DNA of 64,000 nt from positions 6,854,501 to 6,918,500 of the forward strand of contig NZ_CP081299.1 of assembly GCF_019711195.1 (NCBI RefSeq). Reading direction: 5' to 3'. The notes under the pieces were generated by a model. It saw only the letters and a list, made by a program, of their open reading frames with translations, did no database searches and was not told where the DNA came from. This DNA is from Dyadobacter sp. NIV53 (GTDB lineage: Bacteria; Bacteroidota; Bacteroidia; Cytophagales; Spirosomataceae). Of the stretch, positions 9,021 to 18,943 are shown one piece after another. The position numbers and the translations under genes were made by a program. Positions within the stretch are counted from its first letter, which is position 1. Every line of letters begins with the position of its first letter.

Positions 9021-11465
9021 TTGATGGAAATTTTTATAATTTTTGGCATCATCATAGTACTTCTTATGATGAACAAGAACAAGAATCAAATGGATAACAA
9101 ATTTGATTCCTTGCAAAACAGTATAGACAGCTTATTCACTGAGCTAAAAAGGCTCGAAGCACTTTCCGGCCAGAAGGTTAGTCCGGAACCTGAGAAAATA
9201 ATAAGGCCTCTCCCTAGAATGCCGGTTGTTGAAATTAAACCTGCCGAACCGGAAATTGTTGAAATTCCGAAACCTATTGCTGCGGAGATTCCAGTAGTAC
9301 GCATTCCATTAGAAATTCCCAAACAAATTACTGAAGAACGGCAGCCGGAAACTGCCAGTCAGGTTGCGGAGCCGGAACCGGAATTGTCATTTTGGGAGCG
9401 TTACCCCGATCTTGAAAGATTTATTGGCGAGAATCTGATTAACAAAATCGGGATTGCCATTCTGGTTTTGGGGATGGGCTTTTTCCTCAAATTTGCAATT
9501 GATCAAAACTGGATTAATGAAATCGGTCGGACCTGCATCGGATTGGTAACAGGAGGTGTATTAATTGCTATTGCACATAAAATGAGGGATAATTACCGTT
9601 CATTCAGTTCTGTACTGATTGGTGGCGGGATGGCTATATTATATTTTGCGATTACCATTGCATATCAGCAATACCATTTGTTTGGTCAGGAGCTGGCTTT
9701 TGTAATCATGATCTTTATTACCGCGGCTACTGTGTTTTTAGCCATTTCCTATGACAGGATTGAACTGGCCATTTTTGCAATTCTGGGTGGTTTCGGCGCA
9801 CCTTTTCTTATTAGTTCGGGAGAAGGGAATTATGTCGTTTTGTTTACTTACATGCTCATTCTGAATGCAGGAATGCTTGTGCTGGCTTATTACAAAAAGT
9901 GGAATTTAATCAATCAGATCTGCTTTGTTTTAACCGTATTGATTTATGGAGGCTGGCTCACTACCAGGATCATAAACGCACCGGTAACAACTCCGAAACC
10001 TTACTGGGGAGCATTGATTTTTGCCACATTGTTTTATCTGATTTTCTTTCTGATGAATATCGTAAATAACATCAGGAAAAAAGTAGAATTTACAGTTTTT
10101 GAAATTGGCCAGTTATTGAGTAATACCGTTTTTTATTTTTCCGCAGGCATGCTGATAACGGGTGCAATAGGTGATGGTATTTACAGAGGAGCGTTCACGA
10201 TTTTCCTGGCAGTTGTCAACTTTACTTTTGCCTTTATCCTCTATAAAAACGATAAGGTTGACCGAAATCTGCTGTATCTGCTTATTGGCCTGGTTCTTAC
10301 TTTTGTAAGCCTTGCTGCACCCATCCAGCTTGATGGGAATTATATTACTCTTTTCTGGGCGCTGGAATCTGTATTGCTTGTTTGGTTGTCTTACAAATCC
10401 GGGCTCAGTTTTCTGCGCGATGCATCCGTTTTATTGATTGGTTTGCTGATCATCAGTCTATTGATGGACTGGAATAATATCTATCTGACAGAGCCTGCGG
10501 ATATTCTGAAACAACATTTGTTCCCGATTTTTAATAAAGGTTTTATTACCAGTTTTGTTGCAGTTGCCGGAATTGCCGGGTATTCGATACTAATGAAACG
10601 GTATTATCAGAATGATAAAATTGTTATTCTGCAAGTTTCCCAATACATTGATATTTTGAAAGTTGCCACGATCATCCTGATTTATTTTGGAATATTTCAT
10701 GAGTTAAATTACCAGCTGCAAATTCATTCTCCTGAAATCAGAATCCTTTTTCTTGGTTGCTACAATTATATTTTTGCCATTGTGTTATTGTACATCCTAT
10801 CCGGCAAACGTGCAGAAGTTAAGTTCGTAATACTGATATATGCCTTAACTTCGGTAATTTTCTTTCCAATACTTTTCAATAACGAAACCATCTCAATCCG
10901 TAATAATTATTTGCTCGGAACAAACCTGTCCATTGCCAATTTTTTAACACATTATTTACTTACTGTTTTACTGTTTGTTACGCTGTATTCTATACACCGG
11001 ATATACAAATCGCTCTTTGAACAATATAAGATAAGTGAGTTATTTCAATGGTTTGTCATCATAATGGTGGTATACATTGCGAGTGCGGAACTGGATCATT
11101 TGGCTGTCACCATCTATTTCAGCCCGGGTTTACCGATTGATTCAGTACTTGGCAACAACCATAAGGTTGGGTTTGCTATTTTGTGGGGAATCTGTTCGTT
11201 TATTTTGATCTATCTCGGAATGCGATGGAAAAGCAGGACAATCCGGATTGCTTCCCTGGTTTTGTTCGGAATTACATTGCTGAAGCTGTTTATATTTGAT
11301 ATTACCGGTTTATCGGAGGGTGGTAAAATTGCTGCATTCATTTCCCTGGGAGTTCTTTTATTGGTCATTTCCTTTATGTATCAAAAATTGAAGAAAATTT
11401 TGCTGGAAGACGAATTGAAAACTGAGGCAGAAAAGGGGCAGGCAAATCAGGAAAATCTGATATGA
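9021..11465 (+). CDS. DUF2339 multi-pass membrane protein
   Basis: 814 residues. An N-terminal TM helix (FIIFGIIIVLLMM) is followed by a short coiled coil (NKFDSLQNSIDSLFTELKRL), a Pro/Glu/Ile-rich linker with repeated PE-x-I-P-type units (about 55-115), then ERYPDLERFIGENLINKIG, the conserved entry of DUF2339. The remaining 650 residues are some 18 hydrophobic segments. Biochemical function is unknown; in other bacteria it also sits beside DUF3999 genes, as here. The stop overlaps the next start (ATGA at 11462), implying translational coupling. Confidence 0.88.
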   Translation: MMEIFIIFGIIIVLLMMNKNKNQMDNKFDSLQNSIDSLFTELKRLEALSGQKVSPEPEKIIRPLPRMPVVEIKPAEPEIVEIPKPIAAEIPVVRIPLEIPKQITEERQPETASQVAEPEPELSFWERYPDLERFIGENLINKIGIAILVLGMGFFLKFAIDQNWINEIGRTCIGLVTGGVLIAIAHKMRDNYRSFSSVLIGGGMAILYFAITIAYQQYHLFGQELAFVIMIFITAATVFLAISYDRIELAIFAILGGFGAPFLISSGEGNYVVLFTYMLILNAGMLVLAYYKKWNLINQICFVLTVLIYGGWLTTRIINAPVTTPKPYWGALIFATLFYLIFFLMNIVNNIRKKVEFTVFEIGQLLSNTVFYFSAGMLITGAIGDGIYRGAFTIFLAVVNFTFAFILYKNDKVDRNLLYLLIGLVLTFVSLAAPIQLDGNYITLFWALESVLLVWLSYKSGLSFLRDASVLLIGLLIISLLMDWNNIYLTEPADILKQHLFPIFNKGFITSFVAVAGIAGYSILMKRYYQNDKIVILQVSQYIDILKVATIILIYFGIFHELNYQLQIHSPEIRILFLGCYNYIFAIVLLYILSGKRAEVKFVILIYALTSVIFFPILFNNETISIRNNYLLGTNLSIANFLTHYLLTVLLFVTLYSIHRIYKSLFEQYKISELFQWFVIIMVVYIASAELDHLAVTIYFSPGLPIDSVLGNNHKVGFAILWGICSFILIYLGMRWKSRTIRIASLVLFGITLLKLFIFDITGLSEGGKIAAFISLGVLLLVISFMYQKLKKILLEDELKTEAEKGQANQENLI

Positions 11466-12725
11466 AATGTTTTCACTGCGTATCAGCAATTCTGGTATTT
11501 CTTTTCATTGTCTGTTTGCTGGATAAAGATTTAAGCGCCCAAAATATAACATGGCGTGCTGATTTGCCCGCTATTTCCGGCAATGGTTTTTACAAAATTC
11601 CTTTATCACCTCAGTTGTTATCCAAAGCAGATAATAAATTAAATCGTATCAGGATTTTTGAAGGTGATACAGAAGTTCCTTTTTTAATTAAAAAGGAGAT
11701 GTTAGCGACTTCAAAAAGCACTTTCCACGCTTTGCCTGTTTTGGAAAGAGCCCAAAGAGATTCACTAGGATATATAGTTTTCAGTAACGAAAACGCTTTA
11801 AAATTCAGTAAGTTAAACCTAACTATTAAACGTGCCTGGGTTACTAAAAAGGTGAAAATTAGCGGTAGTTTCGATGGTGAAAACTGGTTTATAGTACGCA
11901 GTGAATTTTTATTAAATACGCAGGATGCAGTTGAAAATGAGGATGAAACTACTGTCAGATATGTGTTAAATCTTCCGGTTACAGATTATAAATTTTATAA
12001 AATTGAATCTGATAACAGAGACGATCTTTCGATTAATATTCTTGCAATAGGGTACTTTATCCAAACAACGGTAAACAGAAATTACAATGAATTACCTGCT
12101 CCGACTGTGCAACGACTTAAAATTACAGATACGAAAACTGATCTGTTTAAGCTAAGTTTTAACGAACCATTGCTTGTAAACCGGCTTACTTTTGAAATAA
12201 ACAAACCTCATTTTTTTCTGAGATACGCAAGATTGTATTCGGTTAATCCACTGGTGAAAACCCAAACCGGAAAAAGTAAAATTTCAGATAATATTCCATA
12301 CACTGTAATGAGCTTATCTTCAGAAGGATTCCAGTAATTATATGGACCTTGAAGGAATCTCAGCCAAGTCTTTATTCCTGCTCGTTGAAAATCAGAACAA
12401 CCCTTCACTTGAATTTAAATCCATTCAGGCTTATCAGGATCCTTATTTTTTAAACACTTATCTGGAAAAGGATAAGAAATACAGGTTTTCGATTGGACCT
12501 GATTCGCTTGGATTGCCGGTTTATGATCTGGCAAACTTTGATAACCAGATTGGTGCTGAAATACCAGTTCTGGAAATCATAAATTTGAAGAAAGAAGAAT
12601 TTACCTCTAAACATTCTGTTGAAACTTTTTTCAAAACTAAACTCTGGATTTGGGTTGGCTTACTTTTTGTTGCAGGATTATTGGCATATATGTGTGTGCA
12701 AATGATGAAAGAAATTAAAAAGTAG
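11462..12725 (+). CDS. DUF3999-like exported protein, split by a frameshift
   Basis: The first part (11462-12337) has a signal peptide ending near SAQ and beta-rich repeats (NITWRADLPAISGNGFYKIPL); the second (12342-12725) holds the C-terminal beta strand and a TM helix (LWIWVGLLFVAGLLAYMCV). Reading the +1 frame upstream of 12342 gives KDSSNYMDLEGISAKSL, which continues the first part naturally after VMSLSS. One extra base near 12323 would explain the break. Repaired, the protein is about 420 residues, anchored by its C-terminus, and coupled to DUF2339. Function unknown. Confidence 0.75.
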
Positions 12726-12768
12726 GAATGTAATAAAAACTCATTTTGTAATAAGATGAAATCCGGCT

Positions 12769-13624
12769 ATGAAAAAACTTTTTCTGCTACTTTTAATTCT
12801 GCCGCTCCAATTATTTGCCCAGGCTATTTCAGTATCCGATAGCGCCGGCAAAAACGTGAGGCCAAAATATTATGAGCTTGGTGCAGGACTAAATATTTCT
12901 TCTTTTCGTGATTTTGCTACTTCTCCTTTAGTTTATTCAGGTATAGCCGGTCAGTTCATTCTGGGTATAATTCGCCGGGATGAACAGATAGAATCCAATT
13001 TTGGATTCAGGTTTTCATCTGGTATTTACCTTTCTCCCGAAAATACCAGCGAGAGGACTACTAGCAATAGCCAGTATTATTTTCGTAAATTATTCCCGTC
13101 TGTATCAGATAAAATCTCTCTCGTCTCAGAAATGGAATTTCAAAGTTGGTGGCAAAATAGATCTGACCGGAAATATCAGGCAAAATTCAAGCCTGCTTAA
13201 CAGTGGCGTCGGTTTCGAAAGTTTTCAGACGTTTTTTGGTTCTGCAAAAGTGACCCGCGATATTTCAAGAAAGGAATTAAAAGAGAAAAGATTTCTGTTT
13301 TTCAAATATAAAAGGAAGCCGGTAAGGCGCGAATTATCTTTTCAGCTCAATCCATCGCTGGTAAACAGCACATACAGAAACGGATATGCCTATATCGGCC
13401 AATCCGGCGTTACCGGTTCTGATAATCCATTTGATGACTATCAGTTTTCGGCCTTTTCGGGATTTAGAATAAATACAGCCTTGGATTATACAACTTACCT
13501 CAAAAATGGGAATGGGATCAAATGGTCGTATTTATGGGATGCTTATAAAACAGGCGGGAGTTTGTCAAAATTCGAAATGTCGCATCATATCATTCAGGTA
13601 GCACTTTTATTCAGAGTTAAATAA
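12769..13624 (+). CDS. Probable outer-membrane beta-barrel-like protein, frameshifted
   Basis: A signal peptide (MKKLFLLLLILPLQLFAQ) starts the frame at 12769, which then goes out of phase at 13134-13137. Removing one base there turns SEMEFQSWW into SEMNFKVGGKIDLTGNIRQ, and the new frame runs to 13624. The whole would be about 284 residues, rich in alternating strands and ending QVALLFRVK, with a hydrophobic/aromatic last strand as in outer-membrane barrels. Its stop overlaps the next gene in TAATG. No family recognised. Confidence 0.65.
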
Positions 13625-14640
13625 TGAAAGAAATGAAAAAAATCGTTTTGATTTTACTTACGTTACCAGCTTTGTTTTCTTGTGAAAACTTACTTTTTGA
13701 AAAGGATATAGCAACCCGCAATGCTATGGAAAACTTTGAGTACCTATGGAAAGAATGCAATGAAAAATATGCTTACATGGATTACAAGCAGATTAACTGG
13801 AAAGAAGTACACGATGAATATGCCGATTTGATTTATGAGGGAATGTCGGACGATTCATTATTTACGATACTGGGAAGCATGCTCAATAAACTAAGGGACG
13901 GTCATGTGAATCTGCTGTCGCGCTTCAATGTATCACATTTTAACATTATAAAACTTGGGCCTGATAATTTTGATTTCAGATTGATACAGGATCATTATTT
14001 GCCGGAAGATTATTATGTTTCGGGTCCTTTTGTTCACGATTTTATTTCGAACAACCGGGTAGGATATATTCGTTTAAATTCTTTTCCGGGCACAGTTTCA
14101 GACAATAATCTGGATTTTGTTCTGGCAAGATATGCAAATACAAAAGGCATTATTCTGGATCTGCGCGAAAACGGGGGAGGAGCTACCAGTGATGTTTTTG
14201 ACCTGTTAAGTCATTTTGTACAGGTAAAAACACATTTATATAATTCAAGATTAAAATCAGGGCCGGGCCACAACGATTTTACAGAACTTGAACCGGGATA
14301 TGCCACACCATCGGGCAGGTATAAATATTTTAAAAAAGTAATTGTACTTACTGATCGCGGAACATTTAGCGCAGGATCATTTACGACACTGGCAATGAAA
14401 GAACTACCAAACGTAGTCATAATGGGTGACACAACCGGCGGCGGACTCGGACTGCCAAATGGCGGTCAGTTACCTAACGGCTGGACATACCGTTTTTCTG
14501 TTACCCAAACTCTGGATCTGGCGGGAAATAATTACGAAAGCGGGGTCCCACCGGATATTGCTGTGTATTTAAACAGCACGGACGTAAATAATGGAAAGGA
14601 CACTGTTATAGAGCGGGCATTGGTAGAAATTTTCAAATAG
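13624..14640 (+). CDS. S41-family peptidase lipoprotein
   Basis: 338 residues with a lipoprotein signal (VLILLTLPALFSC, lipid-bearing Cys near 20); a second start at 13633 is equally possible. The S41 (tail-specific/C-terminal processing) catalytic region has RVGYIRLNSFPGT, GIILDLRENGGG, and the nucleophile in DRGTFSAGSFTTLAM. DTTGGGLGLPNGGQLPNG follows. No PDZ domain is evident, so it is a short, Bacteroidota-type S41 enzyme, probably facing the periplasm or cell surface. It is translationally coupled to the upstream beta-rich protein. Confidence 0.88.
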   Translation: MKEMKKIVLILLTLPALFSCENLLFEKDIATRNAMENFEYLWKECNEKYAYMDYKQINWKEVHDEYADLIYEGMSDDSLFTILGSMLNKLRDGHVNLLSRFNVSHFNIIKLGPDNFDFRLIQDHYLPEDYYVSGPFVHDFISNNRVGYIRLNSFPGTVSDNNLDFVLARYANTKGIILDLRENGGGATSDVFDLLSHFVQVKTHLYNSRLKSGPGHNDFTELEPGYATPSGRYKYFKKVIVLTDRGTFSAGSFTTLAMKELPNVVIMGDTTGGGLGLPNGGQLPNGWTYRFSVTQTLDLAGNNYESGVPPDIAVYLNSTDVNNGKDTVIERALVEIFK

Positions 14641-14729
14641 AGGGTTACAAAAGATGTTCACGCATAGTAAAATGAAAAGAAAAAAAACCTTTCGTCCGCT
14701 TCTTTTACTCAGCGTGAAACCTTTCCTTT

Positions 14730-15215
14730 TCAGATTGCCTTCAGAGTCTTGAATATTTCAGCATGCGGCTGTTCTCCTTCATATGTCTTCACCAGGTTTC
14801 CGCTTTTATCATAAATAGCAATGTAAGGAAACGAGCGAATCTGGTAGTAGTGCTGCACTATGTAAGAAGTGCCTTCTGTTCCTACTTTGAAATTGAGGTA
14901 TTTATTTAAATTATACTGTGTAACAAACGGTTTTAACATATCCATTGCCTGGAAAGTAACCATAATAACCTGCTTATTCGCAACTACAGCGTAATTTTTA
15001 ATCAGATCTTTGGTGAAATCCTGGCAATGATCACAGTCAGGAGAAAAATAGATAAGTACAACCGGCCCTTTTGCAAGCTGTGCAGAAGTATACTGCTGAC
15101 CGTTCGTGAGCTGCATTTTAAAGGGCGCTATTTTCCTTGTGCCAACGCTTGCCTGAGAAAAAGCAGTATTTGCCAGAAAAATAAACAAAAACAGGTTAAT
15201 TAATTTATGAGTCAT
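14730..15215 (-). CDS. Periplasmic TlpA/thioredoxin-like protein
   Basis: 161 residues with signal peptide (LINLFLFIFLANTAFS). The redox motif is CDHC in YFSPDCDHCQDF, and the conserved cis-Pro lies in RSFPYIAIYD. The size fits a secreted thioredoxin-fold reductase of the TlpA/redoxin group; a role in disulfide reduction or cytochrome maturation is possible but there is no maturation gene nearby. It converges with the S41 peptidase gene. Confidence 0.85.
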   Translation of the reverse strand: MTHKLINLFLFIFLANTAFSQASVGTRKIAPFKMQLTNGQQYTSAQLAKGPVVLIYFSPDCDHCQDFTKDLIKNYAVVANKQVIMVTFQAMDMLKPFVTQYNLNKYLNFKVGTEGTSYIVQHYYQIRSFPYIAIYDKSGNLVKTYEGEQPHAEIFKTLKAI

Positions 15216-15413
15216 TGATTCGGATTTATATAGTCACGCAATGTAATTATGTTTAAAATTTATTCAAACGCTTTCTGTTTTAAAGTTACAGGAAGTGACA
15301 ATTCGGCCCAGTCTTTTATCATGAAAAAGAGCCGCTTATGTAATTCAACAAAAAGAAAATTTTTAGCTACTGTATATTGCATAGTACCTTGCAAAACAAA
15401 ATCAATTAGCCAT

Positions 15414-15791
15414 ATGAAACGTTTATTATTTTCGACAATTACCGCAGTTTTCTTACTAAGTGTTTGCTTGTCCTGTTTTGACTCAGAAGACACAAAAATT
15501 TCTGTCACCGATTCTGACGATACGTACGAGTTTTATGCAAAATTTGACAAAAGTAAAATGGGCGAAATTCAGAATTTCATTAACAGAAAAATTGCCCCGA
15601 GTAGTATTGTTACGGATAAAAATATGGACATCACAACTACTCTGAATGATAATACGCAATTCCAGCTTAAAGAATCACCAGGAAAAATCCGTATCATATT
15701 AGATAAAGAAGACAATTCGGTTGCTTCTTACATCCGGATCAAAAAAATGTGTGAGGGAATAAAGGGGATTATTTCTGAGAAGAAAAACTGA
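15414..15791 (+). CDS. Small lipoprotein of unknown function
   Basis: 125 residues from ATG 15414 (MKRLLFSTITAVFLLSVC). The lipobox region LLSVCLSC has two candidate Cys. The rest is charged and may form a small alpha/beta domain (KMGEIQNFINRKI, IRIILDKEDNSVASYIRIKKM). An upstream in-frame ATG at 15249 would bury the signal peptide, so the shorter start is better. Ends directly before a strong hairpin. Family not recognised. Confidence 0.75.
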   Translation: MKRLLFSTITAVFLLSVCLSCFDSEDTKISVTDSDDTYEFYAKFDKSKMGEIQNFINRKIAPSSIVTDKNMDITTTLNDNTQFQLKESPGKIRIILDKEDNSVASYIRIKKMCEGIKGIISEKKN

Positions 15792-15800
15792 AAAAGATTA

Positions 15801-15833
15801 AAATTGGATATAGTTTGATGCTATGTCCAATTT
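15801..15833. terminator. Bidirectional Rho-independent terminator
   Basis: AAATTGGATATAG pairs with CTATGTCCAATTT around TTTGATG, followed by T's on both strands. It lies between the small lipoprotein and the convergent 62-residue gene. Confidence 0.75.
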
Positions 15834-15837
15834 TTCT

Positions 15838-16026
15838 TTAAGCCAGTTCACAACTGTTTTCGCTGAAATACTTGATTTCGTTGGTCTCTAAATTCTGACA
15901 CTTAACCTTTCCTGTAAATTTGGTGGTAGCGCCTTTTTTAATTGTTTCGTGTTCTAAAATGAACCACACGGCAGGCTTGTTCTTAATTTTAACCTTAACC
16001 CTGTCATTGAATTTCTGTACTGCCAT
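15838..16026 (-). CDS. Small conserved-looking hypothetical protein
   Basis: 62 residues, basic and beta-rich (DRVKVKIKNKPAVWFILEHE, KGKVKCQNLETNEI-like), beginning at the only suitable ATG and ending at the shared terminator. The balanced composition and a terminator at the right place argue for a real gene. No signal peptide and no recognised domain. Confidence 0.6.
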   Translation of the reverse strand: MAVQKFNDRVKVKIKNKPAVWFILEHETIKKGATTKFTGKVKCQNLETNEIKYFSENSCELA

Positions 16027-16125
16027 TCTGAATTTTTTGAAATAATCGCAAATATAACAAAATTGTATGGATGCCTTAATGGTGATACCATCCGGTTTAA
16101 AGTTTGTTGAGACATGAACTTTGAC

Positions 16126-17838
16126 TTATAAATTCCCCTTTCTCATTTCATTAACTGCATGATCCACTGCCCGTGCCGTTAGTGCCATATAGGTCAGTGA
16201 CGGGTTTTGGGTAGATGTGGAGGTCATACATGCGCCATCCGTCACAATTACATTCGGACAGGTATGCATTTGGTTCCATTTATTGAGCATGGAAGTTTTC
16301 GGATCATTTCCCATCCTGGCACCGCCCATTTCGTGGTTTTCACTACCGGGATTCCGTTTTGTATCAGAAGTTTTGATATTCGTAAAACCTGATTTTGTAA
16401 GCATTTCCGACAGTTCATTATAAAAATCCTGGACCATTTTCATATCATTATCATCAAAATCCACAGACATTCTCAATAAAGGAATTCCCCAGTTGTCTTT
16501 TAAAGCAGGATCCAGCTTCACAGTATTGGTTTCTTTTGGCAAAGTTTCTCCCATCATTTGTCCGCCTATAGTCCAGCCACCTTTCTCAATACCTAATAAG
16601 CTGTGTTTAAGTGCTTCACCCATTTCGTCAGTAGGATTTGCTGCTTTTGAACTGGAAAATGAGGTAGAGTAACCACGCAGAAAATCTGTTTCCTGCTTAA
16701 AAACATTACGAAAACGCGGAATATATGCAGCATTTGGTCTGCGACCGTCGGTAGTAAATTCATGAAAACCATCATATTCACCAGTAATTTTTCCACGATA
16801 ATTGTGAAAACCAATGTACTTGCCCAACACGCCACTGTCATTACCCATGCCATTTGGAAACCGATTGGAAGTTGAATTGAGCAGGATCAGATTTGAATTG
16901 ATCGCAGAAGCATTGACAAAAATTATTTTAGCATAATATTCAGTCATTTCCTTTGTTATTGCATCCACAACCCGAACTCCGGTAGCCCTTTTCTTTTTGT
17001 CATCATAAATAATCGAATGCACAACAGAATGCGGCCGCAAAGTCATTTTACCTGTTTTTTCGGCCCAGGGTAAGGTGGATGCATTACTGCTGAAATATCC
17101 TCCAAACGGACAGCCGCGCTGACACATATTGCGGTGCTGGCATTTGGCCCGTCCCTGTTCTGTATGAATAGGTTGAGGGTTACTGATATGTGCGACCCTT
17201 CCGATAATAACCGGGCGGGTATTGTTGTAATTTTTAGCGGTTTGTTCGGTAAAATGTTTTTCGACGCAGGTCATCTCGTGTGGTGTCAGAAACTCCCCGT
17301 CCGGTAACTGCGGCAATCCATCTCTATTTCCTGAAATGCCTGCAAATTTCTCCACGTAACTATACCAAGGAGCGATGTCTTTATATCTTATCGGCCAGTC
17401 TATGCCGAAACCATCACGGTCTGGTCCTTCGAAATCATAATCCGACCAGCGCTGCACCTGCCGCGCCCATAAGAGCGAACGTCCGCCCACCTGATAGCCA
17501 CGCATCCAATCAAATGGTTTTTCCTGTACGTAAGGATGGTCAGCATCTCTGACTACAAAATGCATGGCGTCTTCCCTGAATATATAATGCTTACTGACAA
17601 TCGGATTTTGTTCGCGAACTGCCAGGGGAGGTAGTCCCAAATGCTCGAACTCCCATGGTTGCATGTTGGTGGTCGGATAATCCACTATATGTTTCACATC
17701 CCTGCCGCGATCCAGAACCAGCGTTTTTAATCCTTTTTCTGTAAGCTCCTTAGCTGCCCAGCCACCACTTATTCCGGTACCGACAACAATGGCATCAAAT
17801 GTGTTGGCTTTCTTGGCATCTATATTAAAATAAGACAT
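16126..17838 (-). CDS. GMC-family FAD oxidoreductase with cysteine-rich motif
   Basis: 570 residues. IVVGTGISGGWAAKEL (17-32) binds FAD ADP, and the C-terminal block NHEMGGARMG ... TQNPSLTYMALTARA gives the catalytic His and Asn. Residues 233-245 carry CQHRNMCQRGCPF, a Cys cluster of the gluconate dehydrogenase / 3-keto-glycoside-type enzymes of this family. No Sec or Tat signal is visible; in related systems export depends on a small Tat-signal subunit (gluconate 2-dehydrogenase subunit 3), which I did not find next to this gene. A polyol or sugar is the probable substrate. Confidence 0.88.
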   Translation of the reverse strand: MSYFNIDAKKANTFDAIVVGTGISGGWAAKELTEKGLKTLVLDRGRDVKHIVDYPTTNMQPWEFEHLGLPPLAVREQNPIVSKHYIFREDAMHFVVRDADHPYVQEKPFDWMRGYQVGGRSLLWARQVQRWSDYDFEGPDRDGFGIDWPIRYKDIAPWYSYVEKFAGISGNRDGLPQLPDGEFLTPHEMTCVEKHFTEQTAKNYNNTRPVIIGRVAHISNPQPIHTEQGRAKCQHRNMCQRGCPFGGYFSSNASTLPWAEKTGKMTLRPHSVVHSIIYDDKKKRATGVRVVDAITKEMTEYYAKIIFVNASAINSNLILLNSTSNRFPNGMGNDSGVLGKYIGFHNYRGKITGEYDGFHEFTTDGRRPNAAYIPRFRNVFKQETDFLRGYSTSFSSSKAANPTDEMGEALKHSLLGIEKGGWTIGGQMMGETLPKETNTVKLDPALKDNWGIPLLRMSVDFDDNDMKMVQDFYNELSEMLTKSGFTNIKTSDTKRNPGSENHEMGGARMGNDPKTSMLNKWNQMHTCPNVIVTDGACMTSTSTQNPSLTYMALTARAVDHAVNEMRKGNL

Positions 17839-17963
17839 GGTGTTCAGTTTGAAATCTAATATACTGACTTAAAAAGAAGGGAACACCCTGACATACTTGT
17901 TTCTTTCAATAAGCCTTCGCGAGTAATAAAGGTGATAGGTGCGGAGCGCGCGAAGTTTTCTGG

Positions 17964-18043
17964 GAAGTCGGTTTTTTAAAACAGCAGCGAAGTCAACTTT
18001 TAAAAACATCAGAGAAGTCAACTTTTTAAAAGTTGACTTCTCT
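17964..18043. repeat. Three tandem 25-bp units ending in a perfect 16-bp hairpin
   Basis: GAAGTC recurs at 17964, 17989 and 18014, exactly 25 bp apart, each followed by a T-run and A-run. The last unit is closed by its own inverted copy: AGAGAAGTCAACTTTT at 18011-18026 and AAAAGTTGACTTCTCT at 18028-18043, separated by one T. It lies between the SDR gene and the GMC gene, both on the minus strand, and may terminate or attenuate SDR transcription. Confidence 0.75.
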
Positions 18044-18084
18044 TGGAAACTTCTCAGCACTAAAACACGCGACGGTCACTTATC

Positions 18085-18849
18085 TTACAGGAACATACCG
18101 CCCGAAGCCTCAATCCTTTGAGCCGTGATCCATCTTGCATCATCAGTACATAAAAACGCAACAATTCCGCCAATATCATCCGGCTGGCCGACACGGCCAA
18201 GTGCGGTAATCGAGCTCATGTAATCTTCCAGTTTAGGATGTGCAGTAAATGCACCTTTGGTAAAATCAGTATGAATAATACCCGGAGCAACAATATTTAC
18301 GCGTATTCCTTTCGGCCCTAATTCCTTCGCCAGATATTTGGTCAATACTTCAATGGCGCCTTTCATGGATGCGTATGCTGCGTAGCCAGGAGTTGCAAAG
18401 CGCGCAAGGCCAGTCGAAAGATTGACAATACCTCCGTTATCTGCAATAAACGGAATTGATTTTTGCGTTAAAAAATAGACTCCTTTGAAATGAACGTTCA
18501 TTAATTCATCAAAACTTTCTTCTGTGGTATCTTTGAATGCTGAATATCTGTCAATTCCCGCATTGTTAATCAGGAAATCAAAGTTTTTTCTTTGCCAGTT
18601 CTGATCCAAAACCACTGAAAGACGTTCGAAAAAACCATCAAAAGTTTTAGTATCAGCTACGTTCAATTGCAATGCTACTGCTTTCAGGCCAAGTGCTTCA
18701 ACTTCTTTGACTACTTCATTTGCTTCATTTTCATTGCTGTTGTAAACCGCGATAATATCAATTCCCTTTTTAGCCAGATTAAGTACCATGTTTTTCCCCA
18801 GACCACGGCTTGCACCAGTTACCAGTGCTATTTTATTTTGAGATTCCAT
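18085..18849 (-). CDS. Short-chain dehydrogenase/reductase
   Basis: 254 residues from MESQNKIALVTGASRGLG, the classical SDR length. TGASRGLG binds the cofactor, NNAG is at about 93, the Ser is in GIVNLSTG and the YxxxK active site is YAASMK-like (YAAYASMKGAIEV), followed by RVNIVAPGIIHTDF. No acidic residue follows the second strand (VYNSNEN), which favours NADPH. Substrate unknown. An AraC regulator lies upstream on the same strand, as is common for stress-responsive SDR genes. Confidence 0.9.
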   Translation of the reverse strand: MESQNKIALVTGASRGLGKNMVLNLAKKGIDIIAVYNSNENEANEVVKEVEALGLKAVALQLNVADTKTFDGFFERLSVVLDQNWQRKNFDFLINNAGIDRYSAFKDTTEESFDELMNVHFKGVYFLTQKSIPFIADNGGIVNLSTGLARFATPGYAAYASMKGAIEVLTKYLAKELGPKGIRVNIVAPGIIHTDFTKGAFTAHPKLEDYMSSITALGRVGQPDDIGGIVAFLCTDDARWITAQRIEASGGMFL

Positions 18850-18943
18850 TTTGTTTTTGTTTAAATTCTGATGGAACAAAGGTAACGGAGCGGGAGAGAA
18901 GCAGACTTACAACGATCAAATCAATACTTGCATAATTCAATAC

